Translations under genes and position numbers: made by a program | Origin: Megascapheus bottae | Taxonomy: Eukaryota > Chordata > Mammalia > Rodentia > Geomyidae | Direction of reading: 5' to 3' | DNA: 64,000 bases | Assembly (NCBI GenBank): GCA_024803745.1 | Contig: JANJXV010000010.1 | Span: forward strand, 28,879,525 to 28,943,524 | Shown here: piece after piece, positions 22,248-34,221 of the stretch | Layout of the letters: each line of letters opens with the position of its first letter | Numbering within the stretch: the first letter of the stretch is position 1 | Notes under the pieces: model-generated | Seen by the model: the letters and a program-made list of their open reading frames with translations, nothing else | Told to the model about the DNA's origin: nothing | Databases searched by the model: none

Positions 22248-23683
22248 TATATATATATATATATATTTTTGTAATTAATAGAAGGGTTACATTATATTCA
22301 CCAGTTAGAAGGTGCATTACTTCAAAAACATTGATACCCTTTCTCATGTCTTGGTTCCCATTTCCCTCTCCCCACCCCGCCCTTTATCTTGTTTCCCCCC
22401 CTTCTCTATCCTATATCAAATAACAAAATAAGCATATATACAATCAGATAACAAGGTAAAATATTATAACAATATGAAATAACCAAGGGACTGCAAAAGA
22501 GATGAGAAATAACATAGTACATTAAGGAAAACAATCACTCATTATATGGTTTTTGTTTCTATATCCCGGAGGTCCTTTCATTTAGCATCATACTATTTGT
22601 CCTTATGTATCTAGGATTTGCTCTATTGTCAATCTCTGCTAGGAGAGCCCAAGCTTTCTACTGATGATGACAAATGAAGGAAACTATTAAGCCTAGCTTA
22701 CTTCACTTAATATGATTTTTTCTAAGTCTTTCCATTTCCTTACAAATGAGGTAATGTCAGTCTGACAGCAGCATAGAATCCATTGTGCGTAAATACCACA
22801 TCTTGTTGATCCACTCATCAACCGAGGGGCATCAGGGTTGGTTCCATATCTTTGCTATGGTAAATAGTGCTGCAATGAACATCATTGTGCTAGTGGATTT
22901 AGTATGTCCTTGTTTTTGGATGATTGGGTAACTGCCAAGTAGTGGAATTTCTGGATCATAAGGGAACTCTATGTTTAGTCTTTTGAGGAACTGCCATACT
23001 GCTTTCCATAGTGATTGAATGAGTTTGCACTCCCACCCACAGTATAATAGTGATCCCTCCTCTCCACATACCCACCAGCATTTGTTGTTATTAGATTTCT
23101 TGATCATGGTCATTCTAACTGGAGTGAGGCGGAATCTTAGAGTGATTTTGACTTGCATTTCTTTTATGGCCAGAGATGTCGAGCATTTCTTCATGTGTCT
23201 ATAGGCCATTCTAATTTCTTCTTCAGAGAAGTCTCTCTTTAAGTCTTCAGCCAATCTTTTAATGGGGTGGTTGTTTTTTTTAATTAGTTTTGGAGTGATT
23301 CAATTTTTTGAGCTTTTGACATATTTTAGATATGAGGCCTTTGTCTGTTGTATGGTTAGTATAAATCTTCTCTCTCTCTGTAGGCTTTCTAATTAATTTT
23401 CTAGCTATGTTCTTTGCCATACAGAAGCTCTACAGTTTAGTGCAGTCCCAGTTATGCAGCCTTTCTTTGATTTGTTGTGTTTCTGGGTCCTTATTAAGAA
23501 ACTTTCAACCTGTGCTAAGGAGACCTAGTGTATCTCTTATTCCTTATTGTAAAGTTTTCAGTTTATCTGCTTTTACCTCCAGGTCTTTGATCCATTTGGA
23601 GTTAATCCTAGTGCAGGGTGACAAAGAAGGATCCAACTGTAGTTTTCTTCAGGTGCTTAACCAGTTCTGCCAGCACAACTTGT
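22248..23683 (-). mobile_element. L1, 5'-truncated
   Basis: On the minus strand: the end of ORF2, the 3' UTR with its G-rich tract, and an AT-rich tail that has become (AT)n at 22248-22266. It aligns along its length with the full-length L1 at about 49090-50550 and stops abruptly at the ORF2 position matching about 50550, the usual result of incomplete reverse transcription. Confidence 0.93.
22700..23683 (-). pseudogene. L1 ORF2 C-terminal remnant
   Basis: Frames matching the last ~350 residues of L1 ORF2p. The longest uninterrupted piece (22832-23254) covers the C-terminal Cys/His motif, where the histidine of C-X3-C-X7-H-X4-C is replaced by tyrosine (LLYC instead of LHC). No EN or RT domain, so not functional. 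Confidence 0.85.
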
Positions 23684-24294
23684 AAAAACTCTAGTCTTAT
23701 TCAATGGCAAAATTCAACCAACTCACTAATTTTAACTGAGTCAAAACTATTTTGAAACCACACTGATTAGGACAGTAAGACCAGAGAGTACATTTAAAGT
23801 ACTCTCTCTATAGAGTAAGATGGAATGAAGGGAAAAATACTTCTGTAAATATTTTTGTTTTGACACAATTTTTGTAATATTCATTATCTTCATTGGTATT
23901 GTCAATTATGACATAATCTGCATAACTTTTGAATGAAACTTATATTGTGGAAAAGTCAAAATAAATGATATGATGTAATTAGGTCTAACCTTACTGCTTT
24001 TTGCATTATTAATAATGAATTTTGCAATTTTCTAGGTCATTATTCAAAGTGTTTATGTCAAACTCTAGATTATTAAAATAATATTAAGTCCAGTAATCAT
24101 ATTTCAATGAGATCTAAATAACATAGTCCTTCTTTTTGAGTGATTCAGAATAGTTTAAAAAATACTTTCTTATATGTTACATTAAATGAAACCAATTGAT
24201 TTTACTTCTGGTTTTCTAGGATTATCCTGCAGCACTGCCCAAGTTTGTTAAGACGACATATTGCAGATCAATTGCTTAAATATAAATTTACTTG
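23684..24294. other. Unassigned AT-rich DNA
   Basis: Nothing recognised. Confidence 0.5.
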
Positions 24295-24538
24295 TTTGGT
24301 GCTGGTGGTTTATATCTGTAATCTTAGCTATTCCAGAGGCTGAGATCTGAGTGTTTCACTTCAAAGCCATCCTGGTAGGAAAGTATGGGAGAAAATTGGA
24401 GATGGCTTTGTGACCAAAGTAGTGTGACACTCATCTTGAATGGTAAAGCTCAGGGACACTGCCAAAGCCCTGAGTTGAAGTGCCACTACGAACAACAACA
24501 ACAACAACAACAACAAAAACAAAAATACAACAAAAAAA
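24295..24538 (+). mobile_element. SINE, B1-like/Geo-like composite, with (CAA)n tail
   Basis: Diverged composite SINE (GGTGGTTTATATCTGTAATC, GAGGCTGAGATCTGAG, CCCTGAGTTGAAGTGCCACT). Its tail has become a CAA microsatellite at 24490-24538. Confidence 0.75.
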
Positions 24539-24559
24539 AGTCTTTTCACTTTCCTAGAG

Positions 24560-25165
24560 GGTTGGAAATCCCAGATTGTGTTGTCAACAGGGTTTCTCAA
24601 TCCACATTCCAAGGTCTTTCTCCCTTTGATTTACTCATGTGGTCATCAAATACACACCTGTTTTTGCATCTCCTGTTCTTACGAAGACAGTTCATGTTGG
24701 ACATGCAACCTTAATTATCTTCTTAAATAAACTATTTCTTAATATAGTCACAGTCTACAGTAAAGGGGTTAGGACCTCAGCACACAAATTTGGAGGGACC
24801 TAATTTTCCAAATGGTTCAATCCATGCACAGTCTAGGCAGGCAAGTACTCTATCATTAGGCCAGACTCCCAGCCCATTGTTAGTTTCCTGTTAATTGCTA
24901 TATAAGGAGAATCTTGGCCAAAGTAACATAAATAAAAGAAATGTATTTAACTCCAAAGTTGAAAGGAGTGGCACGAGCATCAGCTAGGCTCTGATGGAAG
25001 CAACCTTGCCTGTGTCACACATTTCCACACAGTGAGAGTGAGTACAAGGGAATGGCCACCACATGCTGATTCAAGAAAATAGAATCTAGGTACTAGACAG
25101 TGCAGGGCAGTGGCTGACCCATAACAACCTGAAGGGAAACAATGAGGAGGATCCGACTGGAGCTA
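24560..25165. repeat. Ancient repeat remnants
   Basis: GGGGTTAGGACCTCAGCACA with the following AATTTGGAGGGACC, and a later block around AAGAAATGTATTTAACTCC, resemble old interspersed mammalian repeats. The family could not be named with confidence. 24815-24876 holds an ID-like piece on the minus strand (GGGCTGGGAGTCTGGCCTAATG). Confidence 0.35.
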
Positions 25166-25269
25166 CATTCAGTTCTTGAGAGGTAAATGGTAAATTTCAC
25201 TACATGCTGCGTCTAAAGGGTTCCACACTATTTCCAAATGACACCTCATTAAAGACCAAGTCAAAGGGT

Positions 25270-25505
25270 CAATTCTTTGAGGGGCAAAATCAAAGTAAAA
25301 CAAAATAAAACAGCGGGTACTCAAGACGGGTGGGATGAGGGTGTCGAGGGGGTAGGGGAAGGAGAAGAGGAGGAAATGCTGAGAAGAATCCAATGTCTAT
25401 CCTATAAAATTACAACAATCCAGTGGGGGAGGATGTGAAAAGGGAAGACATTGGTATGTTGTATTCCTAGATTGCTTTGTTAAATGGCAATTCCTTTGCA
25501 CAACT
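25270..25505 (+). repeat. Dispersed repeat, family not identified
   Basis: Related to 11560-11805: a G-rich purine block, ATTGGTATGTTGTATTCC, then TTAAATGGCAATTCCTTTGC and an A-rich end. Orientation is inferred from the tail. Confidence 0.35.
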
Positions 25506-25512
25506 ACACAAT

Positions 25513-25568
25513 AAATACATACATACACATACATACATACGTACATACATACATACATACATACATAC
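25513..25568. repeat. (CATA)n microsatellite
   Basis: About fourteen tetranucleotide units with minor interruptions (CACAT, GTAC), probably grown from the tail of the repeat before it. Confidence 0.93.
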
Positions 25569-26054
25569 CAGGTGCAGTCAACTATATATAACCCATTTTC
25601 TTTAGAAATGACCTGCTGGTTTTCTTATGGAATAGCATATGAGACAATTGACATTGCTCAAGTTCCCACATATATGTAGATGATCCTCTGAAGAACAATC
25701 AGGGATATTTTACCATGTACTAAGTTACTATTTTATATTGGCTCTAACAGATATCACAGTAAACTGAATTAAGTAGACACAAATGTTGAGGAAAGGTCTT
25801 ATTTTATGCCCAGAGTGGCTTGAACTACGATTCTATTATCTGTCCTTCCTCGTGTAGCTGGTTGATAAATACATGTCACTACAACAGCAATTGTAACTTC
25901 CTTGTATGTAAGGTGGCAGACTACTTGTGCTCACATAAGAAATTCATTTTTTTGTTTTTTTTTCTTTAACTTAGGCAAGTGTTAGACAATAATCTACCTA
26001 ATTTCTAACTTCTCAGTCACTAAAGTTGTATTCTAGAGATTCCACATCGAGTTT
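25569..26054. other. Unassigned DNA
   Basis: Nothing recognised. Confidence 0.5.
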
Positions 26055-26061
26055 CCCCTTG

Positions 26062-26092
<31 letters not shown>

Positions 26093-26274
26093 CAGTCCTG
26101 GGCTTGAGCTCCAGGCCTGAGCACTGTCCTTGGACTTTCCTCAAAGCTAGAGCTCTACCACTTGAACCTCAGCACAACTTCCGGCTTTTTTCTATGTATG
26201 TGGTACGGAGGAATCGAACCAGGGTCTTTGTGCATGCTAGGCAAGCACTCAACCACTATGCCAAACTCCTGGTC
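26062..26274 (-). mobile_element. IDL-Geo SINE
   Basis: T29 (the tail), then the reverse complement of the right half (GCCAGTCCTGGGCTTGAGCT) and of the ID-like left half ending near CCAAACTCCTGGTC. The flanks share CCCCTTGTWTTTT (26055-26067 and 26275-26287), a TSD with one mismatch. Confidence 0.92.
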
Positions 26275-26275
26275 C

Positions 26276-26860
26276 CCCCTTGTATTTTTGAATACATAGA
26301 ATAACTATGGATAATTACTGTTCTTCTAGATTTAGTAATGCTTTTGTCAGATCTATCATTTCAATATTTGTATCTGTTTCTATCAACAATCATCTGTTTA
26401 TGTATAGTTTTCTGCTGTTTTTCTTAAAACATGGTTGCCAATATATATTTCAGCAGAAGAGATTTTAAATATTAAATTGTCATTTGCTTGTATTTTTATG
26501 TCTATTTTACTAGATCTGGCTCTGTTATGTCTTCCTGTAAGTTGGAATTTGACTCTTGAGGAGTTTTGCTTTATTAATGCTTTGGAAATAGTTATGAAGC
26601 AACCACTCAGACAAAAATCATTATGAGTTTTTCATCTAATTTCCTCCATTTTATTTTATTTACCTTCTGTTCTATGGAAACAGACACCCGCAAGGTCCCT
26701 TTTTGCTATCAAAATTATATTGCTCATGCTTCCTACAGTTATTTCTCTGGCCTAGAGTATGTATACTTTAACACATACACACACACTTGTACACACATAC
26801 ACACGTGCCCACAGGCATATATACACACACGTTTTTTAATTTTCTGAATTTCAAAAATTT
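26276..26860. other. Unassigned DNA with an imperfect (CA)n tract
   Basis: No gene recognised. 26770-26830 is an imperfect ACACAC/CATACA microsatellite. Confidence 0.55.
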
Positions 26861-27606
26861 CACAAATGATTTACTGTTTAGTTTGTTCATCCAAGTACCC
26901 AATAATTCTTGATCAATACCTCCATCATTTTACTCAATCACATCTATTCACATTTCCCACTTCCTTTACACATATGTACAATAAATATCTAGGCACTGAT
27001 AGTTCTTATTCCCTTTTCCATTCATCCACTCCCTGCCAGATAGCCATCTACCTTTTTCATCTCATTTCAAAACTCTGATAGTCATTATTGCTAACCCATA
27101 GGTTAGTTTTACAGAAGTTAACTCCATGCAGTTTCAGTCCTGCATAAACTGTACTTCAGTCTTCTCAGTTGTATCTATCAGCTTATCCCTATAGGAGGAT
27201 AGAGGCCCTGTATTTCTGTTCCTGGAGTACTTCATTCAGTACAATGTTCCATGTATTTCCCCACAGATATCCTTTTTTTTTCTTCCTGATGGCTGAATAA
27301 AATCACATTGTATCCTTACCACAGTATATTTGAATCCCATGAGCCTTTGTTGGACTTCTGGACTGTTTCCATAATTGTACTTCAAGGAACACAGATGTAC
27401 CAGTGCCTTTGTTGAAGTTTGATACACAGTCTTTCAGACAAATGCCCAAGAGTAACATTCTTGGATCATAGGGTAAATCTGCCTGTATTCTTGGGGAATA
27501 TCCACACTGATTTCTATTGCAGTTGCACTAGTTTGCATTTCCATGAAAACTGTATTAGGATGCCCCATTTCCTACCTCCCCACTAGCATTTATTGGTTTA
27601 AATATA

Positions 27607-27802
27607 TTTTTTTTGCCAGTCCTGGGGCTTGAACTCAGGGCCTGGGCATTATCCTTGGGCACATTTTCTCAAGGAAAGCACTCTGGCACTTCAGCCACAG
27701 TGTCACTTCTGGATTTTACTGTGTATGTGGTTTCAGGAAATCAGACCTATGGCTTCACGAATCCTAGGCAAGCATGATATCACTAGGCCACACTCCCGGC
27801 CC
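27607..27802 (-). mobile_element. IDL-Geo SINE
   Basis: T8, then GCCAGTCCTGGGGCTTGAAC through CACTCCCGGCCC. Full dimer, inserted in the old L1. Confidence 0.9.
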
Positions 27803-27835
27803 TCATTGGTGTACCTATTTTATATTTTATTTTTA

Positions 27836-28035
27836 TTTTTGTGTGGGTCATGGGGCTTGAACTCTGGGCCTGGACGTTGTCTCTGAGCTCTTCACTCAAG
27901 TCTACTTCCCTACCCTTGAGCCACAACCCCATTTCCCTTTTCTAGTGATTAATTGGAAATAAGAGCCTCACATTCTTTAGTGCCGGGGCTGGCTTTAAGC
28001 TGCGATCCTCAGATCTCAGCCTCCTGAGTAGCTAG
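27836..28035 (-). mobile_element. SINE, B1-like/Geo-like composite, 5'-truncated
   Basis: Reads from GGGTCATGGGGCTTGAACTC to CAGCCTCCTGAGTAGCTAGA, then stops. The first ~25 bases of the family are missing where the next SINE begins. Confidence 0.85.
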
Positions 28036-28041
28036 ACATAT

Positions 28042-28233
28042 ATTTTTTTGCCAGGTGCAGGCTTGAACTCAGGGCCTGAGCACTGTCCTTGGGCTTTCTT
28101 AAGGCTAGAACTATAATACTTGAGCCACAGCACCACATCTAGCTTTTTCTATGTATATGGTACTGAGGAATTAAACCCCAGTCTTTATGCATGCTAGGCA
28201 AGCACTCTACCACTAGGCCAAACTCCCGGCCCC
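28042..28233 (-). mobile_element. IDL-Geo SINE
   Basis: Short T run, then GCCAGGTGCAGGCTTGAACT through CCAAACTCCCGGCCCC. Full dimer, directly next to the truncated composite SINE. Confidence 0.9.
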
Positions 28234-28475
28234 AGTGTACATATTTTCAGTGATGCCATCCTTACTAGTGTGATTTGAAATCTCAGTGATCAGCAACGTT
28301 GATCATTACTTTTATGACTGGTAAAGTTGATCATTTCTTCATGTACTTATTGGCTATATGTACATCTTTCTTTAAGAAATATCTTTTTCAACTTCTTTGC
28401 CATTGTGTTATTGGCTCTTCAGAGGTTTCATTGTTTTAATTGCATTTTTGTCCCCCCCCCGCATTTTTAAATATA

Positions 28476-28540
28476 TACTGGGGGCTAAACCTAGGCACTT
28501 GCTAGGCACTTTGCCATTGAGCTACAGCTCAACCTGAGTT
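28476..28540 (-). mobile_element. ID-like SINE fragment
   Basis: ACTGGGGGCTAAACCTAGGC and GCCATTGAGCTACA are the reverse complement of an ID (tRNA-Ala-derived) monomer. No Geo half follows. A C10 run lies at 28452-28461. Confidence 0.55.
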
Positions 28541-28640
28541 TTAGGTTTTTGAACTCTTTATATATTCTGGTTATTAGTCTATTCTTGGAAATAGCTGGCA
28601 AAGTTCTCTGTAAAAACAAACCAACAAAATACTCAGTGAC

Positions 28641-28655
28641 AGGGGAGGGGAGAGG

Positions 28656-28716
<61 letters not shown>

Positions 28717-28756
28717 AGAGAGAGACAGAGAGAGAGAGAGACAGAGAGAGAGAGAC

Positions 28757-28787
<31 letters not shown>

Positions 28788-28823
28788 TAGAGACAGAGAC
28801 AGAGACAGAGAGACAGAGAGAAG
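28641..28823. repeat. (GA)n / (CAGAGA)n compound microsatellite
   Basis: 183 bp of GA repeats passing into regularly spaced CAGAGA units, almost free of T. The long Glu-Arg and Ser-Leu frames across it are artefacts of the repeat. Confidence 0.97.
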
Positions 28824-29249
28824 CAAACTCCACTACTAGTCAAATACTAAATAATGTCTCCCTGTATCTCTGAAGCTCTTCTTCTAGAGTAGCATCATTT
28901 TTCCTTAGGCCTATGTTCCACAAATTTAGGCAATCAGAACATTTTAATATCAGAAATAAGTCCTCTCAACTCAAGATTACTTTTCTGGATTTCACTTTGT
29001 AAACTGTTTCCTTTAAAAAGCTAATGTTTTCTTTGTATACACGTTGTTTCTTTTCAGCAGTAACATTCATTATTTCCTTCTCTCTGAAAGGTAAATGAGT
29101 TACGTTTGATTTTCCACTGTTTCTATGTCTATAAGTCATTTGCCTCATAAATATTATTTTCCTAGTTAATTTTATAAGAATGTCAGTATAGTCTTTTTTA
29201 TTTTATCTGATCTTATCGTTGCTACTTAAACTATTGAAAAGCTTCTTTG
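28824..29249. other. Unassigned DNA
   Basis: Nothing recognised. Confidence 0.5.
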
Positions 29250-29375
29250 GGAGGGTAGGGGTACATCCTCCCAAAAGAAAAGCATTGTTTATCTGATTTA
29301 TGTAGCTGTAACCCCTCTGCACATCACAATAATGATTTTAAAATAAATAAATAAATAAATAAGAAAAAAAAGGTT
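29250..29375 (+). mobile_element. Old LINE 3' end with (AATA)n tail
   Basis: GTAGCTGTAACCCCTCTGCA followed by CACAATAATGAT and (AAAT)n at 29338-29362 resembles old L1 3' termini on the plus strand. Confidence 0.5.
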
Positions 29376-29702
29376 TTAGGCTGGAGATATAATGTTTTCT
29401 TACTCCAACAGTACAAACTGCATTACAAGTAAATACATTTGTGCTATGACATGTAAGGATGATTCTGCAATTTAGCTGTAATATTCTAGGGAAAATTTAC
29501 ATGTGAGTGTGCAAATTTTATGGATCTTGAAAAAGTACATGGAGCAGAAGTAATGTTAGTTTAAGTCAGGGGAAGGAAAATAGGAGCTATCTTTGATTGG
29601 TTGTATTACAATAGAACATATATAGCCATGACTTTCAGAAATGCTTTCCAAAATTGTAACAAAATTTCACTTAAAAATTGCTTCAAAACTATTATTCTGT
29701 TT
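29376..29702. other. Unassigned DNA
   Basis: Nothing recognised. Confidence 0.5.
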
Positions 29703-29955
29703 ATTTTTTTAATATCATCTTTATTGTATTTTATTATTGGGATCATGTATGGGGGGTTACAGTTACATTCATCAGGTAATAGGAACATTACTTCTCGAAA
29801 CTTGATACCCCTTCTCATGTTTTTGTCCCCATTTCTCTACCATCACCCCCAACCTTCTTGTCTTCTCCTTTCCATTCCTGATTTCAAATAAACAAATAAG
29901 TGTATATACAGTATATCAGGTACTATTACTCTTATACAATCAGAATACAATTTAT
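29703..29955 (-). mobile_element. L1 3' UTR fragment
   Basis: On the minus strand it ends with CCCCCCATACATGATCCC and an A-rich tail, and includes the G-rich tract and GTATCAAGTTTCGAGAAGTA. Related to the copies at 40952 and 48476 rather than to the youngest L1, so an older subfamily. Confidence 0.8.
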
Positions 29956-31021
29956 GATTTTCCCTGCATTATCATCTTTTCTGTCAGAATACTTTTGATA
30001 TAGATGTTAATGTTAGGATAGATATACTATCATAGAAATTTTCAGAATTTTGAATGATTCTTGTTTTTTTTAATAATCAAGAATGTTTACTTGAGTCACA
30101 TTTTTCAACAATCCCTGAGAATGTATATCTTCTGGAATGACTTTTCTGATAAAATAGTAATATTTATATTGAGCTCCAGAGATCGCAACAAAAATATCAC
30201 AAAATAACATCTCAGCAGAAGATTGAAATATGACAGTTTCTCTTTTATTCCTAAAGGCAAGGTTTTATAGGATTATATAAAATGAAAACTGGTCCTTTGG
30301 AAAGGATGATATACAAATAATGTGAATAAATAACACTAGAATGAAACTTTCATGCGAGTAATACATAAAATGAGTTTTCTCAGGACAATTTTTCTGCAAA
30401 GCCTTCACACTTTGAGCTTAGGAGACAAATATATGTTATATTTTTAGGTAGAGGGAGAGAGATACCAAGATAAGAAAAAAATCTTTGTCATTTATAGAGC
30501 ATGAAAATAGTATAATAATCTATATCTAAATTACATTATTATCTAGGTCATGACTCATAATCTAACATTCTATGTGATCTAGTAATTACATTGCATGAAT
30601 AGTCATATAAATTACAATTGCAGATTTTTAACATAAACATGAACTCAAATGTTTTCTTGTACAAAAATAAACAATATTAACATTCCCCATCAAACTAGTC
30701 AGTTGTTTTTTGAGGACAGTTGAATTTCATATAGCTTGTCATTAAAGATACTGATTATTATAATAAAAAAGATGGCAGAGTCTCTCTGGGTTCATGGCTT
30801 AAGTTTCAGGTGATAACTCTAGAATAATAGATAGCATCAATCATTAAATAAAATGGCTTCTCTGCTCTACAGAGCTAGGTGGGCATGTGACACTGGCTGC
30901 ACATTATTAAAGAACCATTGTACAAGTGATGTATTGAAATAGAACAATACCAGAGACCATTTGCTGAATAATGTATTGTACCTTCCCTGAGTTTTTAATG
31001 CATTTCAAAAGCAAAGCCATA
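29956..31021. other. Unassigned AT-rich DNA
   Basis: About 1 kb with no gene or named repeat recognised. Confidence 0.5.
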
Positions 31022-31095
31022 GGCCTATGCACCTACTACCTGAAGAATATAATTGTAACCCCTCTATATATTACCCCAACTATAAAATAAAAAAA
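31022..31095 (+). mobile_element. L1 3' terminal fragment
   Basis: GCACCTACTACCTGAAGAAT, TGTAACCCCTCTATATATTA and an AAAATAAAAAA tail match the last ~70 bp of the older L1 3' UTR type, plus strand. Confidence 0.7.
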
Positions 31096-31213
31096 AGAAA
31101 ATCAATTTTTCCTCATAATTTTAAGATTGTAATGAGTGCATCTGACATTGTAATCTGTCAATCCAAACTTATAAATAATACATTGTGCTTATATTGTTCT
31201 ATATACACATATG

Positions 31214-31217
<4 letters not shown>

Positions 31218-31245
<28 letters not shown>

Positions 31246-31279
31246 CACACTTATGGAATAAAACACACACACACACACC
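31218..31279. repeat. (TA)n and (CA)n microsatellites
   Basis: Alternating TA at 31218-31243 and CA at 31263-31279, separated by 19 bp. Confidence 0.93.
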
Positions 31280-32335
31280 AACACACTAATTAAGATGGAG
31301 TGTGGCTATGGCTCAGGAGATTTACAGAAGCAGAATTTATGAGCATTAGAGAAGGTCTTCCTAAGAATTCAGAATTACCAGGAGGAAGGAACTATATAAT
31401 GAACGTTTTCAGTTTGATGCAAATATTGATACTGCTCTGCTCAAACCAAATCCTGTAAATTCAACCTTACAAATTCACCTAAGAATAGTGAAGAACAAAT
31501 GAGCACAATATGAGTAATTTTATGCACATGACAAACTAGGAAATATATAAAAGTGGTGAATTCTGCCCAGGCTCCTTTGCAGCTGCTAAGTAACAACAGT
31601 TCTTGTTTTGCTTTTTTTTTTTATACTCCATAGATTATTCTGTCCCAAGAAAAAATCATTATAAATATCAACTCAATCAAATGTTGAGAATGCTCTGTAT
31701 GAATAAAACAGGTTCATCAGAGTCTATACAAAGGTGCACTCTGTGTTCTGTGTAGCATTTGATCATTGTTTTGACATGATCCCAGAAGCCAAGACTTGTA
31801 GTTCAGTCCATCCTCTCACTGTACTTCAGCCATTCAGAACAGCTTATAAGAAATAGAACATTTAAAAAATTTCCTTTGAGGTTTTGATTCCCTTGAATGG
31901 AGTCCATTTTAAGTTATAACACGTATTCTATAGCCTATAGAGGTCATGAAAAGACAAAAATTACTAGCTAAAATTAATTAATTAATAAGTAACATGTATA
32001 ATATTTCCCCATATTCAAATAGATACTTTTTTGTTTAGCCTCCCCTTTCTCATTACATTATTCAATTTATAGCGATGAGTCAGAAAAGATTGATTCGACC
32101 ACACTATCACCCGAAAAGTTCTAAGTTTTATTACTGTCTCATGTTTTCTTTATTTATCACAACATTTCAAGTCCTTCATAATTAGAAATGGAATCAATGA
32201 ACCTATATCTCCGTATTGTCATATGATTTTCCTTACATCAATTTAACTTGGATTTGTTTTTATCTATCGAGAGAATCCTTAAAAATATGAAATTGGATTA
32301 AATATACTTTATATAGACCCCCCTAAAAAACAAAA
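31280..32335. other. Unassigned DNA
   Basis: No gene or named repeat recognised. Confidence 0.5.
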
Positions 32336-32565
32336 CATTTGTCAGGCATAGTGGTTCATATCTATCATCCTAGCTACTCAAGAGGCTGAGATCTGAGGAT
32401 AGCAGTTCAAAGCACTAAAGTACATGAGACTCTTATCTCCAATTAACCACCAGCAACCTGGGAGTGGCACTGTGGCTCAAGGGGAAGGGTGGTAGCCTTG
32501 AGCTGAAGAGCTCAGGGACAATTCCCAGGCCCAGAGTTCAAGTCCCACATTGACAAAAATAAAAT
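32336..32565 (+). mobile_element. SINE, B1-like/Geo-like composite
   Basis: CATCCTAGCTACTCAAGAGG, ATTAACCACCAGCAACCTGG, GTGGCACTGTGGCTCAAGGG and CAGAGTTCAAGTCCCACA in order. A stretch of the left half (between GTTCAAAG and CACTAAAG) is missing. Confidence 0.85.
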
Positions 32566-32837
32566 AAAACAAAACAACATCTTTTTTTCAGGAAAACACT
32601 CTAGAATCATTGAAGGATGGAGGGAAGAATACAAGAGAGTTAAAAGTAATTATTTTCATGAACATGTGTGAAAGAGGAACAAAGAAGCCTGTTGAAATTA
32701 GTTTGAGAAAGTAGTGGGATGGGGGCATTTATGTGAGGCTGAGTCTGATTAAGACACCTTTTATGGATATATGGGCATGTCAAAATAGAACCCTCTATCC
32801 AAATAATTCATGCTAGAAAAAAGTAAATGAATAGTCC

Positions 32838-32960
32838 AGTGTATTGACACATATTTATAATTCCAGGACTGAAAAAGTTGAGGAAGTAAACTCTGTAGTT
32901 AGAATCTAGCCGGAAATATAGAGTGATATTGTCTCAAAAACAAACCAAGGAAAAAAATAA
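32838..32960 (+). mobile_element. Old B1/7SL-like SINE
   Basis: TATTTATAATTCCAGGACTG, AATCTAGCCGG and TATTGTCTCAAAAACAAACC follow the order of a decayed B1-type monomer with an A-rich end. Confidence 0.5.
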
Positions 32961-34221
32961 AATAGGCATGTCCATATGAAGACAGTTCACCCAACGAATG
33001 GCTGATTTCTCTTTACCCTCTTTTCCTCATAATGATAATTAGATAGGCTTCTGGCCACCTCCCCAAGTGAAGATGTAATGCATTTGTTTGGTGAAAAAAA
33101 AAATCCCAGTGCCACTGAATTGGAATTCATATTCAGTGAGCCCTTACCCAGAAGCAGGTTGATTGGCTAGAGTTGACTAATGTCAGGCATATCCGATTTC
33201 GTAACCTATTTGGGTCATGGAATAAGATAATAGCTCTACCACTCACAGAACACTAGACAAAGTAACAGCTCATTTGCTTTTCCTGAAGATTGTTGCAGGT
33301 TGTACTGGAAATACTTCATTGTTAACATATTAATGAGACAACTTTTACCCTCAAATATCTGAAATTGAGATTTGAGATGAGTTTCTGGCTCTATAAGCCA
33401 TGTTGAAGTTAAAATTAATTATTATGGAAATTGAATCGGACATGTGCCAAAATACTAACAACAGATTCTTATAAATATTTCCCAAAAGGTAGCTTAGGAA
33501 AAAAAGGCATACTTACTAACCCCTGACCCTATAAGTAGCAAGTGTAAATTTCATTTGATAACTATGTTTTTTCCTAGTAACAAATTTCACATCTGTACCA
33601 AATTTAACACATCCATTTTCTTTTCCAAACTTCCAAATTCTGCACGCAATTGATTTTTTTTTTGCTGTTTTAATTCTTATGTCTATTGCATTCATCCCTG
33701 ACATTACTCTGATGACCAATTAAACACCTGTGCTCTGAAACTTTGTGCTGATTCAATGTGAAAATTTCTAAAAGATCACATTACACTTTATGGATCATCC
33801 ACACTACTCCTATTAAAATTAATGGTAGTTACATAGCAATCCTGATAAGAACAAGACTGAAAACTGCCCAATACTATTTTGATAGCTCTCAAGATCTTTC
33901 AGTTTTTATTTGGCATGCCAAAGTGGAATCCTGAAACCTGCTTAGAGAATGTGTTTATCTAAAATAGAAAATAATAAAATGTATACAGTAAAATGGCCTT
34001 TGCCAAATAATATTCAAACCACTTTATAGGATAAGATATGGAAGAGTTGAAAACTTATTTAGGAAGAATTAAACATTTTATAATTAACAATATTGTTCAG
34101 TTCATAACCAATATTTTATTCTATAAAGCAGATAGGCCTTAATATTATTGATCATATGTTTAATGAGATACATATATAAATTTCAAACAAGAGTATTATT
34201 TGGCAAAAAGCAGATCAAGCT
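32961..34221. other. Unassigned AT-rich DNA
   Basis: No gene or named repeat recognised. Confidence 0.5.

Larger units (their letters stand above)
26880..28600 (-). mobile_element. Old L1 fragment broken by four SINE insertions
   Basis: Pieces at about 27090-27600, 28240-28440 and 28545-28600 read in order as a decayed L1 3' UTR/ORF2 end on the minus strand, e.g. TTTGCATTTCCATG, TTCTTCATGTACTTATTGGC and TCTTTATATATTCTGGTTATTAG. More diverged than the L1 at 22248. Two IDL-Geo, one composite SINE and one ID-like piece lie inside. The 26880-27090 part is uncertain. Confidence 0.65.

Noticed and set aside
24385..24714. 109-codon frame with a glutamine run
   Set aside because: The Gln run is the (CAA)n tail of a SINE and the rest lies in SINE and old repeat sequence.
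28491..28843. Ser-Leu and Glu-Arg repeat frames on both strands
   Set aside because: Products of the (GA)n microsatellite.
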